From: Silicimonas sp.
GTDB taxonomy: Bacteria > Pseudomonadota > Alphaproteobacteria > Rhodobacterales > Rhodobacteraceae
Length of the DNA stretch: 64,000 nucleotides
Direction: 5' to 3'
NCBI GenBank assembly: GCA_022824525.1
Contig: JAJDZT010000153.1
Span: forward strand, 1-64,000
The stretch's first letter is position 1; each line of letters begins with the position of its first letter. Shown here piece by piece: positions 19,529 through 28,536 of the stretch. The position numbers and the translations under genes were made by a program. The notes beneath the pieces are model-generated. The model did no database searches, was not told where the DNA came from, and saw only the letters and a list, made by a program, of their open reading frames with translations.

Positions 19529-20449
19529 TCAGACCAAAAGGTCGAGTGGCGGCTCTTCCTGATCGATAATGTGCTCACAGAGGCCGACACAGCCACAGGG
19601 ATTGGGTTGTTTCGTGAAATCGATCACCGGCAGATATGCCTCTGCCGTTTCACCGTGGACATGATAGCCGTGAACACAATTATGCGCTCCCAGAACAAGC
19701 ACATCGTCTGAAGGCGCATCACCTACATCGTCGCTGTCATTGTTGCTGTCGCTGACGGCTTTGCCAGCGGCCATTGCGACGGCTGCACCTGCCCCACCCG
19801 TGAAGAGCGATGCAACCAACCCGAGAAGCGCCACAAGGAGCCCAAGGGCACCGCCACCGCCGCCGCCGTCATCTCCTCTGCCAGCACCACCGGTCGATTG
19901 TTCAGGTTGTTCCACGACCACATCACCGGCATCAGTCCCGTAGATGAACTGTGCGCCCGCGATATCGATCGTGCTGAGATCACCAACCGAAATCACGCTG
20001 TTCATGATTTGGCTCGAATCGGGCGGCTGTGGATGGTCCAGCCCGATAACATGACCAATCTCGTGTACGGCCACGGCATAGAAATTCACCGTGTCGAACA
20101 CTCCGCCAAAAGGAGACCAGGTTTCGTTGCTGCTGAACTCAACATTGGCAGAGGTCATGGTGAAGATGCCGGTGTGGCTTACTGGGAACGGTCCAGCCTG
20201 TCCGACCACCGGCGACGTCAGGTCTGCCGTACCGACGGAGACAAGACCGCCCGTTGCAACCTCTTGGAAATCAATGGCCGCCACATTCTCCCAAGCGTCA
20301 AAAGCCGAACGTAGCGCACCCGTGATGTCATTGAGATCGAACCCGCTTGCGATGTCGAAATCGCCGCCAAGCTCAGAAGACCAAGTGATGGTTCCACTGG
20401 GAGTGCCGAACGTGGGGTCACCCCATTTCACATCGAGCAACTCGAACAT
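19529..20449 (-). CDS. Matrixin-like zinc metalloprotease (HExGHxxGxxH) with Gly-rich/hydrophobic linker and Cys/His-containing tail
   Basis: AVHEIGHVIGLDH motif; GRGDDGGGGGGALGLLVALLGLVASLF; tail NCVHGYHVHGE...NPCGCVGLCEH. Confidence 0.8.
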   Translation of the reverse strand: MFELLDVKWGDPTFGTPSGTITWSSELGGDFDIASGFDLNDITGALRSAFDAWENVAAIDFQEVATGGLVSVGTADLTSPVVGQAGPFPVSHTGIFTMTSANVEFSSNETWSPFGGVFDTVNFYAVAVHEIGHVIGLDHPQPPDSSQIMNSVISVGDLSTIDIAGAQFIYGTDAGDVVVEQPEQSTGGAGRGDDGGGGGGALGLLVALLGLVASLFTGGAGAAVAMAAGKAVSDSNNDSDDVGDAPSDDVLVLGAHNCVHGYHVHGETAEAYLPVIDFTKQPNPCGCVGLCEHIIDQEEPPLDLLV

Positions 20450-20556
20450 CTAATCACACCCGCTCAAAATCCTCTTCCCGAGAGAAATTTTAAGGGGCGC
20501 GGCGAGCCGAAACAACGGTATTTGGAAATGTCGGGGCAATCATATTGAATCCCCTC

Positions 20557-21030
20557 TCAACCGTGTTCTTTAAGCAACCTCTGCTTTTGCCGATTCCAGT
20601 CGCGCCTTGCCTGTGTTTCGCGTTTATCCTGTGTTTTCTTGCCCTTAGCGATGCCGATTTTGATCTTGGCCATGCCGCGGTGATTAAAATAGAGCACAAG
20701 CGGCACGAGGGTCATGCCCTTCCTCTGGGTTGCATTCCAGAGATCGGAAAGTTCTTTCTTGGAAACCAAAAGCTTACGTCTGCGGCGATCCTCGTGACCG
20801 AACATCGCTTGCTCATACGGCGCGATGTAGCTGTTCACCAGCCAGAGTTCCCCATCCTCCACCGCCGCGTAGCTTTCGGCTATATTGGACTGTCCAGTGC
20901 GCAGAGATTTCACCTCGGATCCCATGAGCTGGATGCCACATTCAATATCGTCCTCGATCGCATAATCGAAACGAGCGCGCCGGTTTTCGGCGATCACCTT
21001 GTAGTTTTCGTTGTCGGGCTTCTTGGACAT
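20557..21030 (-). CDS. smpB: SsrA-binding protein SmpB
   Basis: [42 protein letters not shown]; 157 aa. Confidence 0.96.
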   Translation of the reverse strand: MSKKPDNENYKVIAENRRARFDYAIEDDIECGIQLMGSEVKSLRTGQSNIAESYAAVEDGELWLVNSYIAPYEQAMFGHEDRRRRKLLVSKKELSDLWNATQRKGMTLVPLVLYFNHRGMAKIKIGIAKGKKTQDKRETQARRDWNRQKQRLLKEHG

Positions 21031-21096
21031 GGTCGCGAGGAGATAAGGTGTTCGGACCTACCTGTCTAGGGCAGCGCCCATCAAGTGCGCGGCGCT

Positions 21097-21939
21097 CTAG
21101 GCGTCGGCAGACCGTCGACCCCGGAAAACGATGTAAAGCCCGGACGCCACGACAACCACACCTCCAAGAACCGTCAGCGCATCAAGTGCTTCGCCAAACA
21201 CGGCCACACCAAGGCCGACGCCGAACAGGATGCGGCTGTAGCGAAAAGGGGCGACCGTGGCGATTTCGCCGGTTCGCATGGCCATTGTAAGCGCCGTGTA
21301 AGCGGAAACACCAAATAGAATGGCGAGCCCCAGCCAAGCCATGCCGGCACTTTCAGGAACAACAGCGGGACGGCCTTCAACAAACGACCACAGGCCGCCC
21401 GCCACGAAGATCGCAAGAAAGCCCCATACACCAAGTGTAGCGGGGCCAAGGCTGCGAGGACTCGCGCGCGTCGCCAGATCCCTTGCTGCGAAACCAAACA
21501 TGCCGAGCACAGCGTAAATCGCAGGAACCAAGGCAACCCCGTTGGCATCTGGCCGTATCATCAGTGCGACGCCTGCAAACCCGACAAAAATGGCCAGCCA
21601 GCGACGCCACCCGACATGTTCTCCGAAGAAGATCGCGGCTCCAGCAACGACGACAAGCGGTGAAGCCTGCAAAACGATTGTCGTAAAGGCCAGCGGCGCG
21701 TGAATGAAGGCGAGCGTATAGAAGAGCCTTCCCATGATGTCGAAAGCGCCCCGGACAAGCATTGTGGGCTGGAACGCCTCTGGTGGCGCAATGCGTTCGC
21801 CACGCAGACGGGCGGCCAAAAAGAAGACGATCGCGCCCAGCCCACCAAAGGCGACCATGACCTGCCAAGCAGGAAGATCGGCCGCTGCCAGTTTGAGGAC
21901 CATATCTTCTACGGCGAACCCCGCCATGGCAGCCACCAT
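21097..21939 (-). CDS. DMT/EamA-family transporter
   Basis: 280 aa, about 10 hydrophobic helices in an EamA-like pattern. Confidence 0.85.
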   Translation of the reverse strand: MVAAMAGFAVEDMVLKLAAADLPAWQVMVAFGGLGAIVFFLAARLRGERIAPPEAFQPTMLVRGAFDIMGRLFYTLAFIHAPLAFTTIVLQASPLVVVAGAAIFFGEHVGWRRWLAIFVGFAGVALMIRPDANGVALVPAIYAVLGMFGFAARDLATRASPRSLGPATLGVWGFLAIFVAGGLWSFVEGRPAVVPESAGMAWLGLAILFGVSAYTALTMAMRTGEIATVAPFRYSRILFGVGLGVAVFGEALDALTVLGGVVVVASGLYIVFRGRRSADA

Positions 21940-21983
21940 CCAGAGGCTGCCAACAAAGTTCGCTCGTACGACGGAAGGCGCGT

Positions 21984-22859
21984 TCAGTTCAGGAGACCCG
22001 CATGGATCATGGCGTTCTTGATGGCCTTTTGCGTTGGCTCGGTCACCTGCGTCATCGGCAGGCGAATTTCGTTTTCGCAGCGACCGAGCAAAGACAAACC
22101 GTACTTTGCACCCGCCAGCCCAGGCTCCATGAAGATGGCCAAGTGAAGCGGCATCAAGCGATCCGTGATCTCCAGTGCAGTGGCGTAGTCACCTTTCAAA
22201 GTGGCGCTCTGCATCTCGGCGCAGAGTTTCGGAGCCACATTGGCGGTCACACTGATGCAGCCCACGCCTCCATGAGCGTTGTAGCCAAGCGCCGTCGCAT
22301 CCTCGCCGGAGAGCTGTACGAAATCCTTGCCACAGGCGAGTCGTTGCTTCGGAACACGGGCCAGGTCGCCTGTCGCATCCTTGACGCCCACGATCCTCGG
22401 CAATTCGGCGAGGCGTGCCATGGTTTCAACCGACATGTCGATCACCGAGCGACCCGGAATGTTGTAGATAATGATCGGAAGCTCCGCAGCGTCGTGCATG
22501 GCCTTGAAGTGCTGGAAAAGGCCTTCTTGCGTTGGCTTGTTGTAGTACGGCGTCACAACAAGTGCGCCATCGGCCCCAACGGCCTTGGCATGGCGCATGA
22601 AACGTATGCCCTCATCTGTGTTGTTCGAGCCCGCACCCGCGATCACGGGGACCCGGCCCGCAGCGGCCTTCACGACCTCTTCGATCACCATTTCGTGCTC
22701 TTCGTGGCTGAGAGTCGGGCTTTCGCCGGTCGTGCCGACCGGAACCAAACCGTGCGAACCGCTTTCGATCTGCCATTCGACCAGTTTTTTCAGGGCCTCG
22801 ACATCGACGGAGCCGTTCTTGAACGGCGTGACCAATGCAGGCATGGATCCCTGAAACAT
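21984..22859 (-). CDS. dapA: 4-hydroxy-tetrahydrodipicolinate synthase
   Basis: [62 protein letters not shown]. Confidence 0.96.
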   Translation of the reverse strand: MFQGSMPALVTPFKNGSVDVEALKKLVEWQIESGSHGLVPVGTTGESPTLSHEEHEMVIEEVVKAAAGRVPVIAGAGSNNTDEGIRFMRHAKAVGADGALVVTPYYNKPTQEGLFQHFKAMHDAAELPIIIYNIPGRSVIDMSVETMARLAELPRIVGVKDATGDLARVPKQRLACGKDFVQLSGEDATALGYNAHGGVGCISVTANVAPKLCAEMQSATLKGDYATALEITDRLMPLHLAIFMEPGLAGAKYGLSLLGRCENEIRLPMTQVTEPTQKAIKNAMIHAGLLN

Positions 22860-22983
22860 TTTCTCACTCCTTGGCAGATATTAAGCGGGCGGACACTATC
22901 TGTCGGTAACGGAATTGCCAAGCAGGTCCCTTATGTGCTTTTCTTCGGATGCTGAGGGGCGAAAGAAGAACGGACAGCTGCCA

Positions 22984-25107
22984 ATGTTCAGAGCCCTACT
23001 TGCGGCTTCTCTGATCAGTGTGAGTGGCGCCTCGGCCGAGGAATCGGTCGGGTTCGCGTCCGTGGCTGCTGTGGCGGTTCAAGATCAGGCGGTCGACCGG
23101 ATCGTTGCACCCGTGATTCCGATAGACCCAGCCATCGCCCGCGACATTGGCGAATGGCAGCGACTTAGGGCGGGTCGCGGCACGTTTTCAGACGCCATCC
23201 GTTTCATAAATGCCCACAAGGATTGGCCCGGCCTGGCGTTGCTTCGCAAGAAAACCGAAGCCGAGTTGCCGATAGGATCCCGCACAGACGAGGTCATCGC
23301 GTTTTTCGAGGGCAATGGGCCGCAGACCGGGCGCGGGGCAAGGGCACTCATCGCTGCGTACCGGGAATCCGGGGCCACCGATGCCGCTGAGGACCTTTTG
23401 GTGCGTACTTGGCGCACGATGATTTTGACGGCAGAGGACGAAAACGCCCTGATCGGTGCTTATGGCGATGTCTTGAAGGATCATCACGAAGCCCGGCTGG
23501 ATATGTTGCTGTGGCGTGGCGTGTCTGGCGGCGCGGAGCGGATGATACCGCAGGTCGGCGACGGGTGGCAGAAGCTTGCAAAGGCACGCATGGCACTCCG
23601 CGCGCGCAAGAAGGGCGTCAATGCGCTGATCGATGCCGTGCCAAAGTCACTGCAATCCGATCCGGGGCTTGCCTTTGAACGCATGCAGTGGCGCGCGCGG
23701 AACAAGAAAAGTGCTGATGCAATGGCACTCATGACGGCAGCCAGTCCCGATGCCTTGGGCGAACCGGAACGATGGGCCGGTTGGCGCCGGTCTTTTGCCC
23801 GGTCGGAGATGCGGGCAGGACGGATCGAAAAGGCCTATGAACTGGCTTCCAAACACGGTCTTTCGAGCGGATCGCACTTTGCGGACCTTGAATGGCTTTC
23901 AGGGTACCTTGCGCTGACCTACAAAGGAGACCCCGAGAAAGCTCTCAAGCACTTCCTGAGATTCCGAAGTGCGGTGGAAACGCCAATTTCGCTCGGTCGC
24001 GCCGGATATTGGGAAGGTCGCGCTCACGAGGCGAAAGGAGATATCGAGGCCGCGCTGCTCGCGTATGCCTTCGGCGCGGAGTACCAGACCAGTTTCTACG
24101 GGTTGTTGGCTGCGGAGCGCGCGGGTCTTCCCATGGACGAAAACCTGACCGCGAAAGCCACGTATCCGGACTGGCAGTCGACGTCCTTCGCCGATACCTC
24201 TGTTTTTCATGCAGCCCGCTATTTCATCGCGACTGGCAAGCGAAACCTGGCGGAACAGTTCGTTCGGCACATGACCGAGACCCTGCCTGCCGCCGAAATT
24301 GGCAGCCTTGGCGATTTCGTTCTTGCGGAAGACGAGCCGCATTTGGCGGTGATGATCGGCAAACAGGCGGCACGTCGCGGGATTGTTGTGCCGAGGGCGT
24401 ATTATCCAGTAACGCCACTGGGGCAGGTCGGATCACCTGTCCCGCGCGAGTTGTCGCTCGCCATCGCGCGACGGGAAAGCGAATTCGATCCGATCGTGAC
24501 CAGCCATGCGGGAGCGCGTGGTCTCATGCAGCTCATGCCGGCCACCGCGCGCGCGGTCGCCGCGGATCTGGACATCCGGTATGAAGGCGACCGTCTTCTC
24601 ACCGACCCGGCCTACAATGCGAAACTCGGAAACGCCTATCTGGACGAGTTGCTCGAAGTCTTTGACGGCAATGTCGTCATGACCGCCGCCGGTTACAATG
24701 CCGGTCCGGGCCGCCCGATCAGATGGATGCGCCAACGCGGCGACCCACGGCGCGGCGAAATAGACATCGTCGATTGGATCGAACACATCCCCTTCGACGA
24801 GACGCGCAACTACGTGATGCGTGTTGCCGAGAGTTTGCCGGTCTATCGTGCCCAGCTCGCAGGAAAGACGGCGCCCCTTACATTTACCCAAGAGCTAACG
24901 GCTCGACCGGGCTATGTTCGAAAGGTCACGAGAGAAGCGTTTGTCCGACCAAAACCTCGCCCCAAAGACTTGGGACAAGCGACATTGCCTGATGTTGAAG
25001 CGGCCAGCACTACCCTTGATGCTTCAAACGGCGCCGAGACTGTTCGTCTGCCAGAAACCCCAAGGCCTCGTGCCCGGGTCCTTCCGGAAAGTCAGGACGC
25101 ATCCTGA
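22984..25107 (+). CDS. Soluble lytic murein transglycosylase (SLT domain)
   Basis: ARRESEFDPIVTSHAGARGLMQLMPATARAVA...YNAGPGRPIRWM; start trimmed to MFRALLAASLI. Confidence 0.9.
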   Translation: MFRALLAASLISVSGASAEESVGFASVAAVAVQDQAVDRIVAPVIPIDPAIARDIGEWQRLRAGRGTFSDAIRFINAHKDWPGLALLRKKTEAELPIGSRTDEVIAFFEGNGPQTGRGARALIAAYRESGATDAAEDLLVRTWRTMILTAEDENALIGAYGDVLKDHHEARLDMLLWRGVSGGAERMIPQVGDGWQKLAKARMALRARKKGVNALIDAVPKSLQSDPGLAFERMQWRARNKKSADAMALMTAASPDALGEPERWAGWRRSFARSEMRAGRIEKAYELASKHGLSSGSHFADLEWLSGYLALTYKGDPEKALKHFLRFRSAVETPISLGRAGYWEGRAHEAKGDIEAALLAYAFGAEYQTSFYGLLAAERAGLPMDENLTAKATYPDWQSTSFADTSVFHAARYFIATGKRNLAEQFVRHMTETLPAAEIGSLGDFVLAEDEPHLAVMIGKQAARRGIVVPRAYYPVTPLGQVGSPVPRELSLAIARRESEFDPIVTSHAGARGLMQLMPATARAVAADLDIRYEGDRLLTDPAYNAKLGNAYLDELLEVFDGNVVMTAAGYNAGPGRPIRWMRQRGDPRRGEIDIVDWIEHIPFDETRNYVMRVAESLPVYRAQLAGKTAPLTFTQELTARPGYVRKVTREAFVRPKPRPKDLGQATLPDVEAASTTLDASNGAETVRLPETPRPRARVLPESQDAS

Positions 25108-25129
25108 AACGGCAAAACGTGTCGGGCGC

Positions 25130-26383
25130 TCAACGCAAGGCTCTGCCCTTGATGATTGCATCTGATCCAAACCGAGCGCGAATATCGTCGGAAGCACGTT
25201 CCGCGCCGGCGCGTTGCCGTGCCTGAGGGTCCAGAAGATCACCTTCGCTGTCGGCCATATCGGCATCCGAAAGGTGTGAAATGCCCACCCCTACCAACCG
25301 ATACGGCCCCTCGTCTCCAACCTGGTCGAAGAGCGCTCGCGCCGTCCGATAGATGCGATCGGCAATCTGTGTCGGATCCGTCAAGCGCGATTGTCGCGTA
25401 AGACTGCTGTGATTGGCGCGTTTCAGCTTGAGCGTCACAACATGCCCGGCTTTCTCCTTGGCCTTCGCTCTATCGGCAACATTCTCGGCAAGGCGCCAGA
25501 TATGGCCATCCAGAATATCAGGATCGTTGGTGTCTTCGCCAAAAGTGGTTTCGTTGGAGATCGACTTCACCGGGGCATGAGCGCTGACGCGGCGGCGATC
25601 CTCCCCGCGCGCAAGATGCCAGAGCCGTTCCCCCATGGACCCGAACCGCGCCACGAGGTCCGTTTTCTCCCAACGGATCAGATCGGAAAATGTGCGGATA
25701 CCGACCTTTTCCAGCGAGGCCTGTGCCTGATGTCCAACGCCCCAAATCAAGCGCACCGGTTTGTCATGCAGGAACTCGGCCGTTTCCGCCTTCCCAATAA
25801 TGGCAAAGCCTCTTGGCTTATCGATATCGGACGCAACCTTGGCAAGAAACTTGTTGTGAGAAAGGCCGATCGAGCCGGATATGCCAAGCTCCGTCTCCAT
25901 GGCCCGCACAAGACCAGCCAACATGACAGCCGGTGGCTTTCCGTGAAGCCGGGCCGTTCCGGTGAGATCAAGAAAAGCCTCATCCAATGACAGCGGCTCA
26001 ACAACCGGTGTCAGATCATCCATCAACGCGCGTATCTGTCGGCTGACATCCACGTAGGCGCTCATCCGCCCCCTGACGACGACCGCGTCCGGGCAGAGCT
26101 TCAGAGCCTGAAACATCGGCATGGCAGATCGCACACCCTTGATCCGCGCAATGTAGCAAGCGGTGGAGACCACGCCGCGCCTCCCACCACCAATGATGAC
26201 AGGTTTGTCGCGTAACTCCGGATTGTCGCGCTTTTCGACGGAGGCATAGAACGCGTCACAGTCCATATGCGCAATTGAGAGATCGAAAAGCTCCGGATGC
26301 TCAAGAACGCGCGGTCGGCCACAGGACGGACAACGTGGGCCGGTCTCGAAGGTCTCAAGGCAATCGCGGCAAAGAGCGGGCAT
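25130..26383 (-). CDS. dinB: DNA polymerase IV (DinB, Y-family) with N-terminal CxxC...CxxC ribbon
   Basis: IAHMDCDAFYASVEKRDNPELRDKPVIIGG, EPLSLDEAFLDLTG, GLSHNKFLAKVASD; N-term CRDCLETFETGPRCPSC. Confidence 0.95.
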   Translation of the reverse strand: MPALCRDCLETFETGPRCPSCGRPRVLEHPELFDLSIAHMDCDAFYASVEKRDNPELRDKPVIIGGGRRGVVSTACYIARIKGVRSAMPMFQALKLCPDAVVVRGRMSAYVDVSRQIRALMDDLTPVVEPLSLDEAFLDLTGTARLHGKPPAVMLAGLVRAMETELGISGSIGLSHNKFLAKVASDIDKPRGFAIIGKAETAEFLHDKPVRLIWGVGHQAQASLEKVGIRTFSDLIRWEKTDLVARFGSMGERLWHLARGEDRRRVSAHAPVKSISNETTFGEDTNDPDILDGHIWRLAENVADRAKAKEKAGHVVTLKLKRANHSSLTRQSRLTDPTQIADRIYRTARALFDQVGDEGPYRLVGVGISHLSDADMADSEGDLLDPQARQRAGAERASDDIRARFGSDAIIKGRALR

Positions 26384-26497
26384 CAGAGGTCCAAATTATC
26401 GCGCTTCGGTTTCTTGAGACAGGTCTTTCTTGCCGAAGTAGCTTTCGATCACTGGAACGGTGTCTGGACCAAGGCCGCAAGATCAGACGGGAGGTTC

Positions 26498-26523
26498 GTC
26501 CGGGGGAGTGATTCCCCCCGGAC
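26498..26523. repeat. 9-bp perfect stem hairpin GTCCGGGGG-N8-CCCCCGGAC between the 56-aa ORF and dinB
   Basis: Direct reading; no T-tract on either side. Confidence 0.85.
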
Positions 26524-26554
26524 CAGCCGGACACAAAGGCAATCACGGCGCTGC

Positions 26555-26725
26555 TTAACGGCCGCCTGTGCGACCCGGGAACCTTGGTGGTCGCCCTCCT
26601 CGCGTCTGACCGTTTTTTCGTTGTCCTTTGCCACGCGGGTCGAACCGCGCAGGGCTCTTTCTAGGGCGGACAGGCAAGAGAGATACGGCCCCTGACACAG
26701 GGGGTTTCTTTGAGTTGTTGGGCAT
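26555..26725 (-). CDS. Small basic protein, 56 aa: MPNNSKKPPVSGAVSLLPVRPRKSPARFDPRGKGQRKNGQTRGGRPPRFPGRTGGR
   Basis: Untracked ORF with SD GAAAGG upstream of the ATG; Arg/Lys/Gly-rich, RNA-binding-like composition. Confidence 0.6.
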   Translation of the reverse strand: MPNNSKKPPVSGAVSLLPVRPRKSPARFDPRGKGQRKNGQTRGGRPPRFPGRTGGR

Positions 26726-26781
26726 TTTCGTGCCTTTCGATGCAATGGATCGTTGCGGGCATGTTGCCCGCGAGGGCGGTG

Positions 26782-26799
26782 TCAGCCGAGTTTGTCCAT
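26782..26799 (-). CDS. Upstream mini-ORF 2: M-D-K-L-G-stop with SD AAGGAG (26810-26815)
   Basis: Duplicated AAGGAGTGCAC(A/T)GAC(A/G)ATGGAC module. Confidence 0.5.
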   Translation of the reverse strand: MDKLG

Positions 26800-26856
26800 C
26801 GTCAGTGCACTCCTTGAGAAAGTGACGCCGCCAAGAGCGGCAAAGCTACGCGCGGA

Positions 26857-26874
26857 TTAAGCGGCTTGGTCCAT
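26857..26874 (-). CDS. Upstream mini-ORF 1: M-D-Q-A-A-stop with SD AAGGAG (26885-26890)
   Basis: Duplicated module; same 10-nt SD-ATG spacing as mini-ORF 2. Confidence 0.5.
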   Translation of the reverse strand: MDQAA

Positions 26875-26902
26875 TGTCTGTGCACTCCTTCTCAAGAGCC
26901 TC

Positions 26903-26932
26903 TTTAGTGCCCGTTAATCTCGCGTGTGTCAA
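26903..26932 (-). promoter_or_regulatory. Candidate sigma70-type promoter: TTGACA -35 (26927-26932), 18-bp spacer, ACTAAA weak -10 (26903-26908)
   Basis: Perfect -35 hexamer just upstream of the tandem uORF leader. Confidence 0.4.
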
Positions 26933-27015
26933 ATTCGGCAAGTTTTCGCAATGCACTGGCCGCTGCCAAGTCGCGACCCTATCTCAAGCGCAAAGCCTCA
27001 AACGGAGAATGATTG

Positions 27016-27255
27016 ATGCAGTGCCCAATTGACGGAACTCAGCTTGTTATGTCGGACCGCCAAGGTGTCGAAATCGATTACTGCCCTCAGTGCCGAGGCG
27101 TCTGGCTGGACCGCGGCGAGTTGGACAAGATCATTGAGAGAAGCGCGCAAGCGTCTCCCCCGCCACCTCCGCAATCGACACGCGATTACCGCGAACCGCG
27201 CGAACGCAAGAAGAAGGGCATGAGCAGCTTCCTCGACGACATTTTCGACTTCTGA
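27016..27255 (+). CDS. TFIIB-type zinc-ribbon protein
   Basis: MQCPIDGTQLVMSDRQGVEIDYCPQCRGVWLDRGELDKIIE. Confidence 0.92.
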   Translation: MQCPIDGTQLVMSDRQGVEIDYCPQCRGVWLDRGELDKIIERSAQASPPPPPQSTRDYREPRERKKKGMSSFLDDIFDF

Positions 27256-27267
27256 ACTGGCGTCGCG

Positions 27268-28347
27268 TCAAAACACCAGCCGACGATCTGTGCGTGGGAC
27301 GATGCGCACAGTGCCTTGATGAGGATGGTTGTCGCGGTCGGGTGTCTCAATCATCTGGGGTTGCCCGGTTTTTGCCGCAGCCTCGATCGCCAGCAGGGCA
27401 CGCACGTCCGCCAGACCCTCTTCACCGTCGGGAACGGGACGTTCGCCCTTTAAGATGCAATCAGAGAAATATGCGGCCTGACCGCCAAAATGGTCACTGT
27501 CCGGCACCTCGATCGCGCGACGCTCCCGTCCCTGGGTCAACCAGATACGGGGAGAGAAATGAAAGTCGTAACATTGTTCGACAGTGATCTCGCCCTTCGT
27601 GCCAATGATGCGATACGTGTCGGTGTCATCCGTTTCGAAGCTGAACACAAACTGCGCGAGACGTTCGCCCGGAAAAGCGAGGGTGACCGCCATCGTACCT
27701 TCGACTTCACGGAACCGCGGGTCACCAGCCCCGTGCCCCTTCATCGCAATGGCCTGAGTTGGTTCGGCGCCAAGCGTATGTCGCGCGGCATTGAGGCAGT
27801 AGACACCGATGTCCTGCAACGGTCCTCCCCAATGCTCCGCAAGCAGTCGGTGATTGTCCTCACCGGACTGGAAGGAAAATGTTGAAGCAAAAATGCGCGG
27901 CTCGCCAATCTCGCCGGAACGGATGAGATCAAGAACCTTGACCGTTCCGGGTTCGGAATGCAGCCGATACGCCGTCATGAGGTAGACGTCGTTCTCTTCC
28001 GCAGCCGCGATCATCGCCTCGCACTCGGCAACCGAGATGGCGAGAGGTTTCTCGACCAGCGCGTGTTTTCCGGCCTTCATGGCGCGGATGGCATAGTCCG
28101 CATGGAGCGAGTTCGGGAGTGCTATGTAGACAGCGTCAATAACGTCTTCGGCAAGCATCGCGTCAAACTGATCATAATCGTATACACGTTCGATCCCGTA
28201 GAACTCTGCGAGTTTCCCCGACGTTTCGGGGTTGCCTGAAACGATTGCGGTCACAGTGGAATTCTCGACCTGAGGTATGGCCGGCAAAAAGGCTTCCTGG
28301 CTGATCCAACCAGCCCCAACGACGGCATATCGGACTGGGGAATTCAT
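27268..28347 (-). CDS. Gfo/Idh/MocA-family oxidoreductase
   Basis: 359 aa; VVGAGWISQEAFLPAIPQV, VYIALPNSLHADYAIRAMKAGKHALVEKPLAISVAECEAMI. Confidence 0.92.
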   Translation of the reverse strand: MNSPVRYAVVGAGWISQEAFLPAIPQVENSTVTAIVSGNPETSGKLAEFYGIERVYDYDQFDAMLAEDVIDAVYIALPNSLHADYAIRAMKAGKHALVEKPLAISVAECEAMIAAAEENDVYLMTAYRLHSEPGTVKVLDLIRSGEIGEPRIFASTFSFQSGEDNHRLLAEHWGGPLQDIGVYCLNAARHTLGAEPTQAIAMKGHGAGDPRFREVEGTMAVTLAFPGERLAQFVFSFETDDTDTYRIIGTKGEITVEQCYDFHFSPRIWLTQGRERRAIEVPDSDHFGGQAAYFSDCILKGERPVPDGEEGLADVRALLAIEAAAKTGQPQMIETPDRDNHPHQGTVRIVPRTDRRLVF

Positions 28348-28463
28348 TCGACGGGCTCCTTCCTCGAAACTCGCTGTTCGGGGCTTCTTTCGTTCACCTG
28401 TGTTCGGCGCAGTGCAAAAGCTCCGCTGCCGACAAAGTATGAGAAAATTCGATGCGTGTTCAT
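28344..28463 (-). CDS. 39-aa mini-ORF translationally coupled to the downstream oxidoreductase
   Basis: MNTHRIFSYFVGSGAFALRRTQVNERSPEQRVSRKEPVE; GGGGGGAG SD; stop overlaps the next ATG (ATGA). Confidence 0.45.
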   Translation of the reverse strand: MNTHRIFSYFVGSGAFALRRTQVNERSPEQRVSRKEPVE

Positions 28464-28536
28464 TGCTCCCCCCTTTTGCCGGGCAGCTTCAGCCCGAGGA
28501 CGGGAAGGGTCAAGGGCAAGTTAGGTGGGCCGAGGG

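Noticed and set aside
26385-26755. Possible tmRNA, RNase P RNA or SRP RNA in the dinB upstream region
   Set aside because: No tag-peptide reading frame (ANDN...), no RNase P GAGGAAAGTCCGGGC block and no SRP GGTCAGGTCCGGAAGGAAGCAGC motif found; the region is better explained by a small ORF plus leader.
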